From NCBI RefSeq assembly GCF_008271465.1, contig NZ_VMDU01000010.1, positions 1-64,000 on the forward strand: a stretch of DNA of 64,000 nucleotides, in the 5' to 3' direction. The notes under the pieces were generated by a model. It was not told where the DNA came from and did no database searches. It was given only the letters and a program-made list of their open reading frames with translations. Both the position numbers and the translations under genes were made by a program. This stretch comes from Tabrizicola flagellatus (GTDB taxonomy: Bacteria > Pseudomonadota > Alphaproteobacteria > Rhodobacterales > Rhodobacteraceae). Shown in pieces: positions 8,119-16,173 of the stretch (positions within the stretch are counted from its first letter, which is position 1; each line of letters begins with the position of its first letter).

Positions 8119-9453
8119 ATGCAGGTCACCGAGACCCTGAAAGAAGGCCTCAAGCGCGGCTACACCATCACGGTGACGGCGGCCGAACTGGACGCGAAGG
8201 TCCAGGAAAAGCTGCTGGAGGCCCAGCCCGAGGTCGAGATCAAGGGCTTCCGCAAGGGCAAGGTGCCGCTGGCGATCCTGAAGAAGCAGTTCGGCACCCG
8301 TCTTCTGGGCGACGCCATGCAGGACGCCATCGACGCGGCGATGAAGGACCATTTCGACAAGACCGGCGACCGCCCGGCGCTGCAGCCCGAGGTCAAGATG
8401 GTCGGCGGCGAGACCTGGAAGGAAGGTCAGGATGTCGTGGTCGAGATGACCTATGACGCGCTGCCGCCGATCCCCGAGGTCGATGCGTCCAAGCTGAAGC
8501 TGGAACGGCTGATCGTGAAGGCCGACGACAAGGCCATCGCCGAGGCGCTGGAGAACCTGGCGAAGTCGGCCCAGTCCTTCGAGGACCGCAAGAAGGGGTC
8601 GAAGGCCAAGGACGGCGATCAGGTGGTGATCGATTTCAAGGGCTCGGTCGATGGCGAGCTGTTCGAGGGCGGCTCGGCCGAGGATTACCCGCTGGTGCTG
8701 GGCTCCAAGTCCTTCATCCCGGGCTTCGAGGACCAGCTGGTCGGCGCCAAGGTCGGCGACGAAGTCTCGGTGAACGTTTCCTTCCCGGAAAACTATGGCG
8801 CCGCCCATCTGGCCGGCAAGGCTGCGGTCTTCGCCTGCACCGTCAAGGCGGTGAAGGAGCCGAAGCCGGCCGAGATCGACGACGAGCTGGCCAAGAAGTT
8901 CGGCGCCGAGGATCTGGCCACGCTGAAGGCCCAGATCGCCGAACGTCTGGAGGCCGAATACAAGGGTGCCGCCCGCGCGGTGCTGAAGCGGTCGCTGCTG
9001 GACCAGTTGGACGGCATGGTCAAGTTCGACCTGCCGGCGAAGCTGGTCGAGGCGGAGGCCAACCAGATCGCGCACCAGCTGTGGCATGAGGAGCATCCGC
9101 ACGAGCACGGCCACAACCACGGCACCATCGAACCGACCGACGAGCACAGGAAGCTGGCCGAGCGTCGCGTACGTCTGGGGCTTCTGCTGGCTGAAATCGG
9201 ACGCAAGGCCGAGGTCACCGTGACCGACGCCGAGATGACGCAGGCCGTCCTCGCCGCCGCCCGCCAGTATCCGGGGCAGGAGCGGCAGTTCTTCGAATTC
9301 GTGCAGAAGAACCAGCAGATGCAGCAGCAGCTGCGCGCGCCGGTGTTCGAGGACAAGGTGGTCGATCACCTCGTGGGCCTGGCCAAGGTGACCGAGAAGG
9401 AAGTCTCGAAGGAGAAGCTCCAGAAGGCCGTCGAGGCGCTGGACGAGATGTAA
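8119..9453 (+). CDS. tig: Trigger factor, ribosome-bound chaperone
   Basis: Peptidyl-prolyl isomerase chaperone acting at the ribosome exit tunnel. The 444-residue product has the ribosome-docking loop KGFRKGKVP at about 42-50, the FKBP-type PPIase domain (about 160-245, with [19 protein letters not shown]) and the C-terminal helical chaperone arms. A histidine-rich stretch ([13 protein letters not shown], about residues 321-333) in the arm region is not in the E. coli protein. Ribosome site AAGGA precedes ATG 8119. Terminates at a hairpin that lies within the 3' end of the convergent transporter gene. Confidence 0.98.
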   Translation: MQVTETLKEGLKRGYTITVTAAELDAKVQEKLLEAQPEVEIKGFRKGKVPLAILKKQFGTRLLGDAMQDAIDAAMKDHFDKTGDRPALQPEVKMVGGETWKEGQDVVVEMTYDALPPIPEVDASKLKLERLIVKADDKAIAEALENLAKSAQSFEDRKKGSKAKDGDQVVIDFKGSVDGELFEGGSAEDYPLVLGSKSFIPGFEDQLVGAKVGDEVSVNVSFPENYGAAHLAGKAAVFACTVKAVKEPKPAEIDDELAKKFGAEDLATLKAQIAERLEAEYKGAARAVLKRSLLDQLDGMVKFDLPAKLVEAEANQIAHQLWHEEHPHEHGHNHGTIEPTDEHRKLAERRVRLGLLLAEIGRKAEVTVTDAEMTQAVLAAARQYPGQERQFFEFVQKNQQMQQQLRAPVFEDKVVDHLVGLAKVTEKEVSKEKLQKAVEALDEM

Positions 9454-9481
9454 GAAGCGGACCCGGGTCCGACGGGGAGGA

Positions 9482-10426
9482 TCAGGCCGCGCCTTCGGGT
9501 GCGGCCTTTTCCGTTTTGGCTTCGGCCCGGATGACCAGTAGCCCCGCGCCGATGAGCAGCGCAATGCCGGCCCAGGCGAGCACGGTCGGCAGTTGCGCCC
9601 AGAAGAGCCAGCCCCAGAGCACCCCCCAGATGATGAAGCTGTACTCGAAAGGCGCGACCGATGAGGACGGCGCGACCCGGTAGGCATAGGTCAGGAGCGA
9701 CAGGCCGACCGAGGCGATCAGCCCGCAGGCCATGAAAAGGAGAAGGTCGCTCACGGGCATCTCTTGCCAGCCGCGCGTGAGGAACGCGAGCGAGGGGTGC
9801 GTCGCGCCGTCATGCGCGCCCGAGCCGAAGACGGCGGTCAGCGCGAGAGCCGCGGCAAGGAAGGACAGGTTGCCCCAGAAGGTCATGGCTCCGGCCGTTT
9901 CCGTCCGGCCGAGGACGCGGGTGGCAAGCTGGGTCAGGGCATAGCCGAGCGCGCCGAGGACGGGCAGGAGCGCGGCGGGGTCGAAGATGCTGGCGCCGGG
10001 GTTGAAGATCATCACCATGCCGAGAAATCCGGCGGCCAGCGCGATCAGGTTCAAGGGGCCGATGCGTTCCTTGAAGACCAGGGCGGCGGCAATGGTGATG
10101 AAGAGCGGCGCGGTGAAGAACAGCGCCACGGTGTCGGCCATGGGCATCGCGGCGAGGCCCAGGTAATAGGCGGTATAGGCGGTGAAGTTCAGGAAGCCGC
10201 GCGCCAGCATCAGGGCCCAGTTCGGGGTGGTGATGGTGGTCAGCCGCCCGTCCATGAGGCGCACGATGATGAGAAGCAGCGGCACGGCGGTCAGGCTGCG
10301 GATCACCATGGCCTGATAGAGCGGATAATCGCCGGAAAGCCGCTTCAGGATCACGTCCTGAAGCGAGAAGACCGCGATCCCGACGACAAGGGCGAGGATC
10401 CCGCGCTGGGTGGCCGACAGCTGCAT
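9482..10426 (-). CDS. DMT-superfamily EamA-type exporter
   Basis: A 314-residue inner-membrane protein with about ten hydrophobic helices arranged as two EamA repeats; ADTVALFFTAPLFITIAAALVFKERIG is the typical end of the first repeat (around residues 98-125) and SSVAPFEYSFIIWGVLWGWLFW the matching part of the second. Members export amino acids, nucleosides or other metabolites, or act in S-adenosylmethionine uptake; the substrate is not evident here. Convergent with tig; its last ten codons contain the tig terminator. Start ATG at 10426. Confidence 0.88.
   Translation of the reverse strand: MQLSATQRGILALVVGIAVFSLQDVILKRLSGDYPLYQAMVIRSLTAVPLLLIIVRLMDGRLTTITTPNWALMLARGFLNFTAYTAYYLGLAAMPMADTVALFFTAPLFITIAAALVFKERIGPLNLIALAAGFLGMVMIFNPGASIFDPAALLPVLGALGYALTQLATRVLGRTETAGAMTFWGNLSFLAAALALTAVFGSGAHDGATHPSLAFLTRGWQEMPVSDLLLFMACGLIASVGLSLLTYAYRVAPSSSVAPFEYSFIIWGVLWGWLFWAQLPTVLAWAGIALLIGAGLLVIRAEAKTEKAAPEGAA
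9485..9510 (+). terminator. tig rho-independent terminator inside the EamA gene
   Basis: GGCCGCGCC-TTCG-GGTGCGGCC: 9-bp stem (one G-T pair) capped by a UUCG loop and followed by TTTTCC on the plus strand, 31 bp after the tig stop. The same bases encode the C-terminal residues of the opposing transporter. Confidence 0.8.
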
Positions 10427-10675
10427 GGGGCCACGCTAGCCGAGGCTGGGCGCACGGCTATCCTGCCGCCGACACCCGCCCGTCAAAGCGCGGCAAGCCT
10501 TGCGGCGGTCTCGGGCATCCTTCTTTTCCTGCACGCCGCGCCAGGGCCCTGCCTTCGGGTGCGGCCTGCCGCCAGGTCATCCGGGCAATGTCCTACATGC
10601 GACGGAAGCCGCCACTTGCACTCATCATGCGCCTTGGCAAGATGACCCAAGGGGTTCAGCGAGGGGACGGGCGTC
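10427..10675. other. Gene-free gap carrying scar-like fragments
   Basis: No convincing gene. It holds a near-exact 37-bp copy of the 3' end of the nucleotidyltransferase gene (10482-10518) and, at 10552-10568, a 17-bp copy of the tig terminator/EamA 3' end. Promoters for both flanking divergent genes should lie here but no clear -35/-10 pair was recognised. Confidence 0.6.
10482..10518. repeat. 37-bp direct repeat, left copy
   Basis: Matches 11508-11544 at 36 of 37 positions, same orientation, 1026 bp apart. The right copy is the authentic 3' end (last ~11 codons plus stop) of the nucleotidyltransferase gene; the left copy stands alone. Together they bracket the FkbM methyltransferase gene. 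Confidence 0.9.
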
Positions 10676-11458
10676 TTGCCGAGAACGATTGCGATCGGAA
10701 GCTGCAGTTACGCTGTCGAAGAGGGTGCCCACCGGCGCTTCTGGAAACGGGTCAACAGCGGTGCGTGGGAGCCTGAGACCTTTGCGATCTTCGATGAATA
10801 CATCGGAAAGGAGTCCCTGTTTCTTGATGTCGGCGCCTCGATCGGCCCGACCGCTCTCTATGGGGTTCAGCGCGCCGCCCGCTGCATCGCCTTTGAACCC
10901 GATCCGCTCGCCTTCGCCGAGCTTGAGGCAAACGTTGCCGCCAATCGGGGCCAGGCCTGGGTCGAGATGCTTGAACTCCATCAGTGCGCCATCAACAGCG
11001 ATGGACGGTCCTTCATTCTTGGTGGCCGCGGCGAGGGCGGGGATTCGATGTCGAGTGCCCTGTTTCCCAACCGGACAAGCCGATGGACGGTCGAAGCAAG
11101 GCGGCTTCATGATGTGTTGGCAACCGAACGGCAACCCGGCCAGCCGGTGTTCATCAAGATCGACATCGAGGGTGGCGAATACGAGTTGCTGCCCGCGATA
11201 GGCGACATCATCGCTGACTCCTTGGTGACCGCCTATGTTTCGTTTCACCCCAGAATGCTGCGCAAGTCGGTAGCTGCCACGAACGACCCGATGAAAGCTT
11301 CCGTGATCTATGTCGATCAGCACCTCTCGGTCATCGAAAGCCTGCCCTGGTCGCGCAGAATTGCGGGATCTGATGGCGCGGAAATCAAGAGGGATGCTCT
11401 TGAAGACGGGCTGAAGCGCCACTCCATGTTTCCAAGGGAGATTCTGATCCGTAGCTGA
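10676..11458 (+). CDS. FkbM-family SAM-dependent methyltransferase
   Basis: 260-residue predicted O-methyltransferase using S-adenosylmethionine, usually on sugars or polyketide hydroxyls. Motif I LFLDVGASIGPTALYG (about 48-63), the acidic strand end FEPDPLAF (73-80) and the FkbM post-motif IKIDIEGGEYELL (160-172) are all present. The start is TTG at 10676 behind GAGGGG; the family's opening block (IGSCSYAVEE..HRRFWKRVNSG) begins within ten residues, so the protein appears complete. The gene is visibly less GC-rich than its neighbours, lies alone, and is flanked by 37-bp direct repeats, all suggesting lateral arrival. No glycan genes adjoin it. Confidence 0.85.
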   Translation: MPRTIAIGSCSYAVEEGAHRRFWKRVNSGAWEPETFAIFDEYIGKESLFLDVGASIGPTALYGVQRAARCIAFEPDPLAFAELEANVAANRGQAWVEMLELHQCAINSDGRSFILGGRGEGGDSMSSALFPNRTSRWTVEARRLHDVLATERQPGQPVFIKIDIEGGEYELLPAIGDIIADSLVTAYVSFHPRMLRKSVAATNDPMKASVIYVDQHLSVIESLPWSRRIAGSDGAEIKRDALEDGLKRHSMFPREILIRS

Positions 11459-11507
11459 CCTGCCACCGGCCTTTCATCCGGCCATGACCTGGGCCCGGTG
11501 ATTGCAG

Positions 11508-11544
11508 GTCAAAGCGCGGCCAGCCTTGCGGCGGTCTCGGGCAT
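11508..11544. repeat. 37-bp direct repeat, right copy (gene 3' end)
   Basis: The native copy: it overlaps the last codons (MPETAARLAAL) and TGA of the minus-strand nucleotidyltransferase gene. One mismatch to 10482-10518. Insertion at a gene 3' end that rebuilds that end is the pattern left by site-specific integration. Confidence 0.88.
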
Positions 11545-12519
11545 GCGTTTCAGCGTCGCGCCGATATGCGCCCGCCACTGGGGGCCGCGGTCCAGCGCGT
11601 CCTCGTAGGCCTCGCGCAACTCGTCGGGCCGGTCCTCGGCCAGCGCCTCGATCAGGAGGGCGGCCTGCGCCATGTCCTTGCGCGCCTTCAGCCGGTCGGG
11701 ACCCTGGCGGCGGTCGGCGACGATCAGCTTGTGGATCGCATAGGCCTCGGGCCGGGGGATCTGGACCAGGACGCCCGAGCGGTAGAGGGCGGCGGCCTTA
11801 ATCGGTTCGGCGATAAGGTAGTTGAGGAAGTGCAGCGATTGCGCCGCAACGCCGAGCGCGGGGAGATCGCGGATGTCCTCCTCGGGGCGGAAGGACGGCG
11901 TCAGGAACTCGACCATCAGGTCGGATCGCGTCTGCCGCCACTTCCAGACCGAGCGGCTGCCCAAGGAGGGGACGGGCGCGAAATCGAGGGCGCGGAAGCC
12001 GTCGGCAAGGGGCTCTTCCACTTGGTCACCGAGGGCCAGCGACAGCCTCTCGAACTGGGCGATATCGACGTCTCCGGTCTGTGCCAGTTCGTCGCCGGGG
12101 ATCCGGATGCCAAGTTCGCCTTCGTAGAGCCGGAAGGCCTGCGTTCCGACGAGCGTGCCCCCAAGACGGAACACGCCCAGCCTTTCCATCGTCGCCAGCA
12201 GCGAGCCGATCGAGGCATCCATGCCCAGCATTCCGGCGGCGCGCAGGGTGCGGACCAGTTCCGTTCGCTTCCTGCTGCGCGCCTGCCGGTCCTGCGCAAG
12301 AGCCAGCGTCCGCCGCAGACGGTCGGCCAGTTCGGGCGTGTCCTCGCCGATGTAGGTCTTGCGCACAGTCGTGCCGACCCGGTGGACATCGTACCAGTAG
12401 GTGCGGCCATTGCGGAACTCGCGGGTCGGAGTGCCGCGGAGGTTCGAGGCCTGCTCGTCCTGCAGGCTGCGCAAGAGGTCGAGATAGGCAGAGGTTGCGA
12501 TCAGGCTGTGACGGATCAT
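11509..12519 (-). CDS. Nucleotidyltransferase-fold protein (GSU2403-like)
   Basis: 336 residues with the nucleotidyltransferase signature: GG at 120-121 (FRLGGTLVGTQAFRLY) and the metal-binding pair in TGDVDIAQF (D150, D152), followed by the mixed domain of GSU2403/NTP_transf_8-type proteins. The first ~100 residues are helical and carry FRNGRTYWYDVHRVG, typical of the family. Such proteins are annotated only as nucleotidyltransferase fold and some cluster with toxin-antitoxin genes; no partner gene is adjacent here. The start (ATG 12519) lies just 5 bp from an array of four operator half-sites, so it is almost certainly under tight repression. Its 3' end is the source of the 37-bp repeat. 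Confidence 0.8.
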   Translation of the reverse strand: MIRHSLIATSAYLDLLRSLQDEQASNLRGTPTREFRNGRTYWYDVHRVGTTVRKTYIGEDTPELADRLRRTLALAQDRQARSRKRTELVRTLRAAGMLGMDASIGSLLATMERLGVFRLGGTLVGTQAFRLYEGELGIRIPGDELAQTGDVDIAQFERLSLALGDQVEEPLADGFRALDFAPVPSLGSRSVWKWRQTRSDLMVEFLTPSFRPEEDIRDLPALGVAAQSLHFLNYLIAEPIKAAALYRSGVLVQIPRPEAYAIHKLIVADRRQGPDRLKARKDMAQAALLIEALAEDRPDELREAYEDALDRGPQWRAHIGATLKRMPETAARLAAL

Positions 12520-12523
12520 GGTT

Positions 12524-12589
12524 TGTACAACAATCTATTACTTTGTTGTACATGTCGTTTTGTGCAACAAAAGTCAAGATTGTTGTACA
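12524..12589. promoter_or_regulatory. Four-site palindromic operator TGTACAACAA/TTGTTGTACA
   Basis: Half-sites at 12524-12533 (TGTACAACAA), 12543-12552 (TTGTTGTACA), 12561-12570 (TGTGCAACAA, one change) and 12580-12589 (TTGTTGTACA). They form two inverted pairs with 9-bp spacers; half-site centres are 19, 18 and 19 bp apart. AT-rich in a GC-rich genome and set immediately upstream of the nucleotidyltransferase start, it covers the likely promoter. The binding protein is unknown. Confidence 0.85.
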
Positions 12590-12602
12590 TGGCGCCACCC
12601 GA

Positions 12603-12634
12603 AAGAAAAACCGCGCCCGGTTGCCCGGACGCGG
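12603..12634 (-). terminator. Terminator of the rpsF-rpsR-rplI operon
   Basis: CCGCGTCCGG-GCAA-CCGGGCGCGG on the minus strand: 10-bp stem with one mismatch followed by TTTTTCTTTC, 26 bp after the rplI stop. A clear rho-independent terminator. Confidence 0.88.
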
Positions 12635-12659
12635 CTTGCAAACCCCTGACGGGAAAGCC

Positions 12660-13229
12660 TTATTCTTCCGACGCGGCGGCTCCCATTTCGTCGAAGAGTT
12701 CGGCGATCTCGAATTCGGCCTGGGCTTCGGCTTCGGCAGCGAGTTCGGCGACCGACTTGCCCGAGGCCTGCAGCTCGGCCTCTTCCACCGAACGGGCGAC
12801 GTTCAGCTTGATCTTGACCGCAACCTCCGGGTGCAGACGCACGGAGACCGTGTGCAGGCCCAGTTCCTTGATCGGCTTGTCCAGCACGACCTGCGACCGA
12901 TTGACGGTGAAGCCCGCCTCGGTCGCGGCCTCGGCCGCATCGCGCGGCGTGACCGAGCCGTAGAGCGCCCCGGCGTCGGAGGCCGAGCGGATCACGATGA
13001 AGGTCTGGCCGTCGAGCTTTTCGGCCACGGCTTCGGCTTCCCGGCGGGTTTCCAGGTTGGTGGCCTCGAGCTGGGCCTTCTTCGCCTCGAATGCCTTGAT
13101 GTTGGCGTCGTTGGCGCGCAGGGCCTTGCCTTGCGGCAGGAGGAAGTTGCGGGCGTAACCGTCCTTGACGTTCACCACCTCGCCCATCTGGCCAAGCTTG
13201 GCCACACGTTCCAGAAGGATCACTTGCAT
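12660..13229 (-). CDS. rplI: 50S ribosomal protein L9
   Basis: Begins [21 protein letters not shown], followed by [15 protein letters not shown], the diagnostic L9 N-terminal domain that binds 23S rRNA, then the long connecting helix and a C-terminal domain. At 189 residues it is about 40 longer than E. coli L9; the surplus is an acidic, Ala/Glu-rich tail ([18 protein letters not shown]) common in Rhodobacterales. It is 12 bp downstream of rpsR and is followed by a terminator. Confidence 0.98.
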   Translation of the reverse strand: MQVILLERVAKLGQMGEVVNVKDGYARNFLLPQGKALRANDANIKAFEAKKAQLEATNLETRREAEAVAEKLDGQTFIVIRSASDAGALYGSVTPRDAAEAATEAGFTVNRSQVVLDKPIKELGLHTVSVRLHPEVAVKIKLNVARSVEEAELQASGKSVAELAAEAEAQAEFEIAELFDEMGAAASEE

Positions 13230-13241
13230 GTCAGGTGCTCC

Positions 13242-13469
13242 TTATTTCACGGCATAGGGCAGCAGGGCCAGGAAGCGGGCGCGCTTGATGGCCTGGGCCA
13301 GTTCACGCTGCTTCTTCGCCGAGACTGCGGTGATGCGGGACGGGACGATCTTGCCGCGCTCGGAGATGTAGCGCTGGAGAAGACGGGTGTCCTTGTAGTC
13401 GATGGCCGGAGCGTTGTCCCCCGAGAAGGGGCAAACCTTGCGGCGGCGGAAAAACGGCTTGTTCGCCAT
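13242..13469 (-). CDS. rpsR: 30S ribosomal protein S18
   Basis: 75 residues: [17 protein letters not shown], then [21 protein letters not shown] and [12 protein letters not shown], the full S18 pattern. S18 pairs with S6 on the 30S platform, matching the order rpsF-rpsR-rplI. Separated by 20 bp from rpsF. Start ATG at 13469. Confidence 0.99.
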   Translation of the reverse strand: MANKPFFRRRKVCPFSGDNAPAIDYKDTRLLQRYISERGKIVPSRITAVSAKKQRELAQAIKRARFLALLPYAVK

Positions 13470-13489
13470 GGTCTATTCCTTTCCTCGGA

Positions 13490-13945
13490 TCAACGACGCG
13501 GAGCGCCGAACGACGGACGCTCGCCACGGTCGGCGCCACGGTCGGGACGGTCGCCGAACGACGGACGCTCGCGGCGTTCGCCGCTGCCAAAGCCGCCACG
13601 GTCGCCGCGGTCTTCACGGTCGTCGCGCTTCTGCATCTGGACCGACGGGCCTTCGGCATGCTTGTCCACCTTGATGGTCAGCACGCGCATCACGTCGTCA
13701 TGCAGCCGCATCAGGCGTTCCATTTCCTGCACGGCCGCGGCGGGCGCGTCCGACTTCAGGAAGGCATAATGCCCCTTGCGGTTCTTGTTGATCTTGTAGG
13801 CCATCGTCTTGACGCCCCAGTACTCGTTTTCAACGACCTTGCCGCCGTTGTCCGCGAGGACGGTGGAGAAATGTTCGATCAGACCTTCGGCCTGCGCGTT
13901 GGACAGGTCCTGGCGCGCGATGAAGACATGCTCGTAAAGAGGCAT
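13490..13945 (-). CDS. rpsF: 30S ribosomal protein S6 with RG/RE-rich tail
   Basis: 151-residue S6: [20 protein letters not shown] opens the ferredoxin-like fold and [21 protein letters not shown] follows. ATG 13945 has a strong GAAGGAAG site 7 nt upstream; the longer upstream frame is not coding. The last ~45 residues are a low-complexity Arg/Gly/Asp tail with repeats of the form [22 protein letters not shown], replacing the Glu tail that RimK extends in enterobacteria. First gene of the S6-S18-L9 operon. Confidence 0.97.
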   Translation of the reverse strand: MPLYEHVFIARQDLSNAQAEGLIEHFSTVLADNGGKVVENEYWGVKTMAYKINKNRKGHYAFLKSDAPAAAVQEMERLMRLHDDVMRVLTIKVDKHAEGPSVQMQKRDDREDRGDRGGFGSGERRERPSFGDRPDRGADRGERPSFGAPRR

Positions 13946-14105
13946 GCGGGCTTCCTTCGTGTCTCGGGCGGCTTCACAGGACGGGCTATGACCCTTTCCG
14001 CAGCCCGTCCACGAGAGGCATCGCCGGTTCATGGATAAGCGGAAAGGATGCGGCCTTATACAGATTGCGGCCTTGGGCGCAAGGGCTATCGGCTGCGGGC
14101 AGGGG

Positions 14106-14693
14106 TCATCCCCCGGCGGGGTCCTTCGGGCGGCGGAGTTCCCGGATCTCGCGGACGAAGGTGTAGTCGTGATAGCCCAGCCGCGCCGCAGGGTGGTAGC
14201 GGGTCGGGTCGAGCCGGCCGTTCACCAGGCAGTCGTCGCGGATGTGGATGCCGACGACCTCGCCCAGAAGGAGCTTCTCGGGGCCGATCAGGTCCACGAG
14301 CTTCACCACCTGGCATTCCAGCGTCGCGGGCGCGTCGGCCACGCGGGGGCAGTCGATGGCGACACATTCCGCCTTGGCCACGCCTGCGGCCGCGAACTCA
14401 TCGGTTCCACGGGGGTAACGGGCCGAGGTGGCGTTCATCGCCTCGAGCGCCGCTTCGGCCACGATGTTCACGGCAAAGACGCCGCTTTCCACGGCGTTGG
14501 CCATGCTGTCGCGGAAGTCGCCCGCGAACATCACCTGCGGTGGCGTGTAGCCGACGGCGTTGAAGAAGGAATAGGGGGCCAGGTTGTCCCCGGTGCCGGC
14601 GCGGGTAGAAATCCAGCCGATCGGCCGCGGGGCGACGATGGCCGAGAACGGGCTGTGGGGCAGGCCATGGCCTTCGGCGGGTCGGTAGAACAT
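14106..14693 (-). CDS. Flavin reductase-like FMN-binding split-barrel protein
   Basis: 195 residues matching the flavin reductase-like domain: [19 protein letters not shown] (about 17-35) and [18 protein letters not shown], the FMN-binding part of the split barrel, then [16 protein letters not shown]. Probably an NAD(P)H:flavin oxidoreductase or FMN-binding protein; no monooxygenase partner is adjacent. ATG 14693 is preceded by AAAGG at good distance, so the longer frame reading back through the GNAT gene is spurious. Divergent from the GNAT gene across 105 bp. Confidence 0.9.
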   Translation of the reverse strand: MFYRPAEGHGLPHSPFSAIVAPRPIGWISTRAGTGDNLAPYSFFNAVGYTPPQVMFAGDFRDSMANAVESGVFAVNIVAEAALEAMNATSARYPRGTDEFAAAGVAKAECVAIDCPRVADAPATLECQVVKLVDLIGPEKLLLGEVVGIHIRDDCLVNGRLDPTRYHPAARLGYHDYTFVREIRELRRPKDPAGG

Positions 14694-14798
14694 CGAGGTG
14701 CCTTTCGCAAATTGATCGTGACCCTGCGGCATGTTACGGCGCGATTCCAGTGCTTTCAGGCCAGTGGATTCGGCAAGGCCTTCGGGGGACCACGACGC

Positions 14799-15284
14799 GT
14801 GTATCGGCTTGAGGAAGAGACCGAGGATGACTGGTGGGAAGTCGAGGCGCTGTATGACCTGTGTTTTGCCCCCGGACGGACGGCCCTGTCCTCGTACCGG
14901 CTCCGCGACGGTGTGCCGACCGTGGCGCCGCTCTGCCTGACGCTGCGCGACGAGGAGGGCGCGCTGGTGGCCGTCATCCGCTACTGGCCCGCCCTGATCG
15001 GCGAGCATGACGTGCTGCTTCTGGGCCCGATTGCCGTCCACCCGACCCATCAGGGCGAGGGGTTGGGGGCGCTTCTCATCAACGAAAGCCTGGCCGAGGC
15101 GCGGCGGCTGGGCTGGGAGCGGGTCATGCTGGTCGGCGACGCGCCGTATTACAGCCGCTTCGGCTTTCGCAAGCTGGAAGGGGTGGAGATGCCGCCGCCC
15201 ACCAACCCCGACCGGATCCTGGGGCTGGAACTGAAGGCCGGGGCCTGGGAGGGCGTGCGCGGAAAGGTCACGAAGGCAACCTGA
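14799..15284 (+). CDS. GNAT-family N-acetyltransferase
   Basis: 161-residue acetyl-CoA-dependent acyltransferase. The pyrophosphate-binding loop is HPTHQGEGLGALLI (about 81-94, Q/RxxGxG/A type), preceded by LLLGPIAV (beta 4) and followed by VMLVGDAPYYSRFGFRKL, the usual beta5-alpha4 ending in Tyr and the FGF block. GTG 14799 with GGGGGA upstream fits the domain start; no ATG is closer. Substrate unknown. Short gap to the EcsC gene on the same strand. Confidence 0.9.
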   Translation: MYRLEEETEDDWWEVEALYDLCFAPGRTALSSYRLRDGVPTVAPLCLTLRDEEGALVAVIRYWPALIGEHDVLLLGPIAVHPTHQGEGLGALLINESLAEARRLGWERVMLVGDAPYYSRFGFRKLEGVEMPPPTNPDRILGLELKAGAWEGVRGKVTKAT

Positions 15285-15339
15285 GCGACCCGGCCGCGGT
15301 GGGCATTGCGCGGGGCGCCGGCGGCCCCATATCAGGGCC

Positions 15340-16089
15340 ATGGACCGCGACCTGACCGAACCGACATCCGACCTTGCTGCCGAGGTGGCCGAGCTTGCCC
15401 GTCGCTACAGGCGCGCGAACGGGCCCGTGATCCGGCTGGTCAACCGGCTGGGCGGCGCCTTCGAGGCACAGCTCTCGGCCTTGCCGGAGTCGGTCCGCAG
15501 CCAGATCGAGCGGGTGACGGCCCAGGCGCTGGAGGCGTCCTACGGCGTCGCCGCCCGGACGCCGGACCTGGGGCCGCGCGGTCCGATGGCCGCCGTGATC
15601 GCAAGCGGGGCCGCCGGCGGGGCGGGGGGGCTGCCGACGGCGGTGGCCGAACTGCCGGTGACGGTGACGCTGTTCCTGAACGCAATCCGGGCCGAGGCCC
15701 GGGCGGCGGGCTTTGATCCGAACGAGGACTGGGTGCGCGCCGAATGCCTGCAGGTGTTCTCGGCCGGAAGCCCGCTGAAGCAGGATGACGGGGTCAACAC
15801 CTCGTTCATCGGCTCGCGGCTGGCCCTGACGGGTTCGGCAGTCCAGAACCTGATCGCTGCCATCGCGCCGAAGCTTGCAGCGGTGCTGGGCCAGAAGCTC
15901 GCGGCCCAGGCGATCCCGGTCCTGGGCGCGGTATCGGGCGCCACGCTGAACGCGGCCTATCTGGCCTTCTACCGCGAGGTGGCGCGGGTGCGCTTTGCCC
16001 TGCTGAAGCTGGCCGAGGAGCACGGGACCGAGGCCGTCGAGGCCGAGTTCCGGCTTGCGGCCACGCCGCCCAAGGTGATCCGGGCCTGA
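15340..16089 (+). CDS. EcsC-family protein
   Basis: 249 residues. The central part has glycine/alanine-rich membrane-associated helices (GAAGGAGGLPTAVAELPVTVTLFLNAI), then VRAECLQVFS and the C-terminal KLAAQAIPVLGAVSGATLNAAY block, the pattern of EcsC-family proteins. B. subtilis EcsC is linked with an ABC transporter, but stand-alone alphaproteobacterial versions have no known task. It is followed by a hairpin (16095-16121) and the malonyl-CoA synthetase gene. Confidence 0.78.
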   Translation: MDRDLTEPTSDLAAEVAELARRYRRANGPVIRLVNRLGGAFEAQLSALPESVRSQIERVTAQALEASYGVAARTPDLGPRGPMAAVIASGAAGGAGGLPTAVAELPVTVTLFLNAIRAEARAAGFDPNEDWVRAECLQVFSAGSPLKQDDGVNTSFIGSRLALTGSAVQNLIAAIAPKLAAVLGQKLAAQAIPVLGAVSGATLNAAYLAFYREVARVRFALLKLAEEHGTEAVEAEFRLAATPPKVIRA

Positions 16090-16094
16090 GCAGG

Positions 16095-16121
16095 CCAAGA
16101 TTTCCAGGCGAAGGATCTTGG
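16095..16121. terminator. Hairpin between the EcsC and matB genes
   Basis: CCAAGAT...ATCTTGG, a 7-bp stem extended by CC/GG across a TT bulge, 6 bp after the EcsC stop. Resembles the first hairpin at 26842-26868 (CCAAGATCC...GGATTTGG). Lacks a T-run; may be a weak terminator or a copy of a dispersed hairpin element. Confidence 0.5.
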
Positions 16122-16173
16122 GTTTCCTCCGGCGTTGCGGATAAATGCCCGCGACGCGAGGGGGAGAGGCCGC

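Noticed and set aside
11509-12519. Calling the nucleotidyltransferase an AbiEii toxin of a type IV toxin-antitoxin pair
   Set aside because: Fold motifs fit a broader family and no antitoxin-like neighbour is present.
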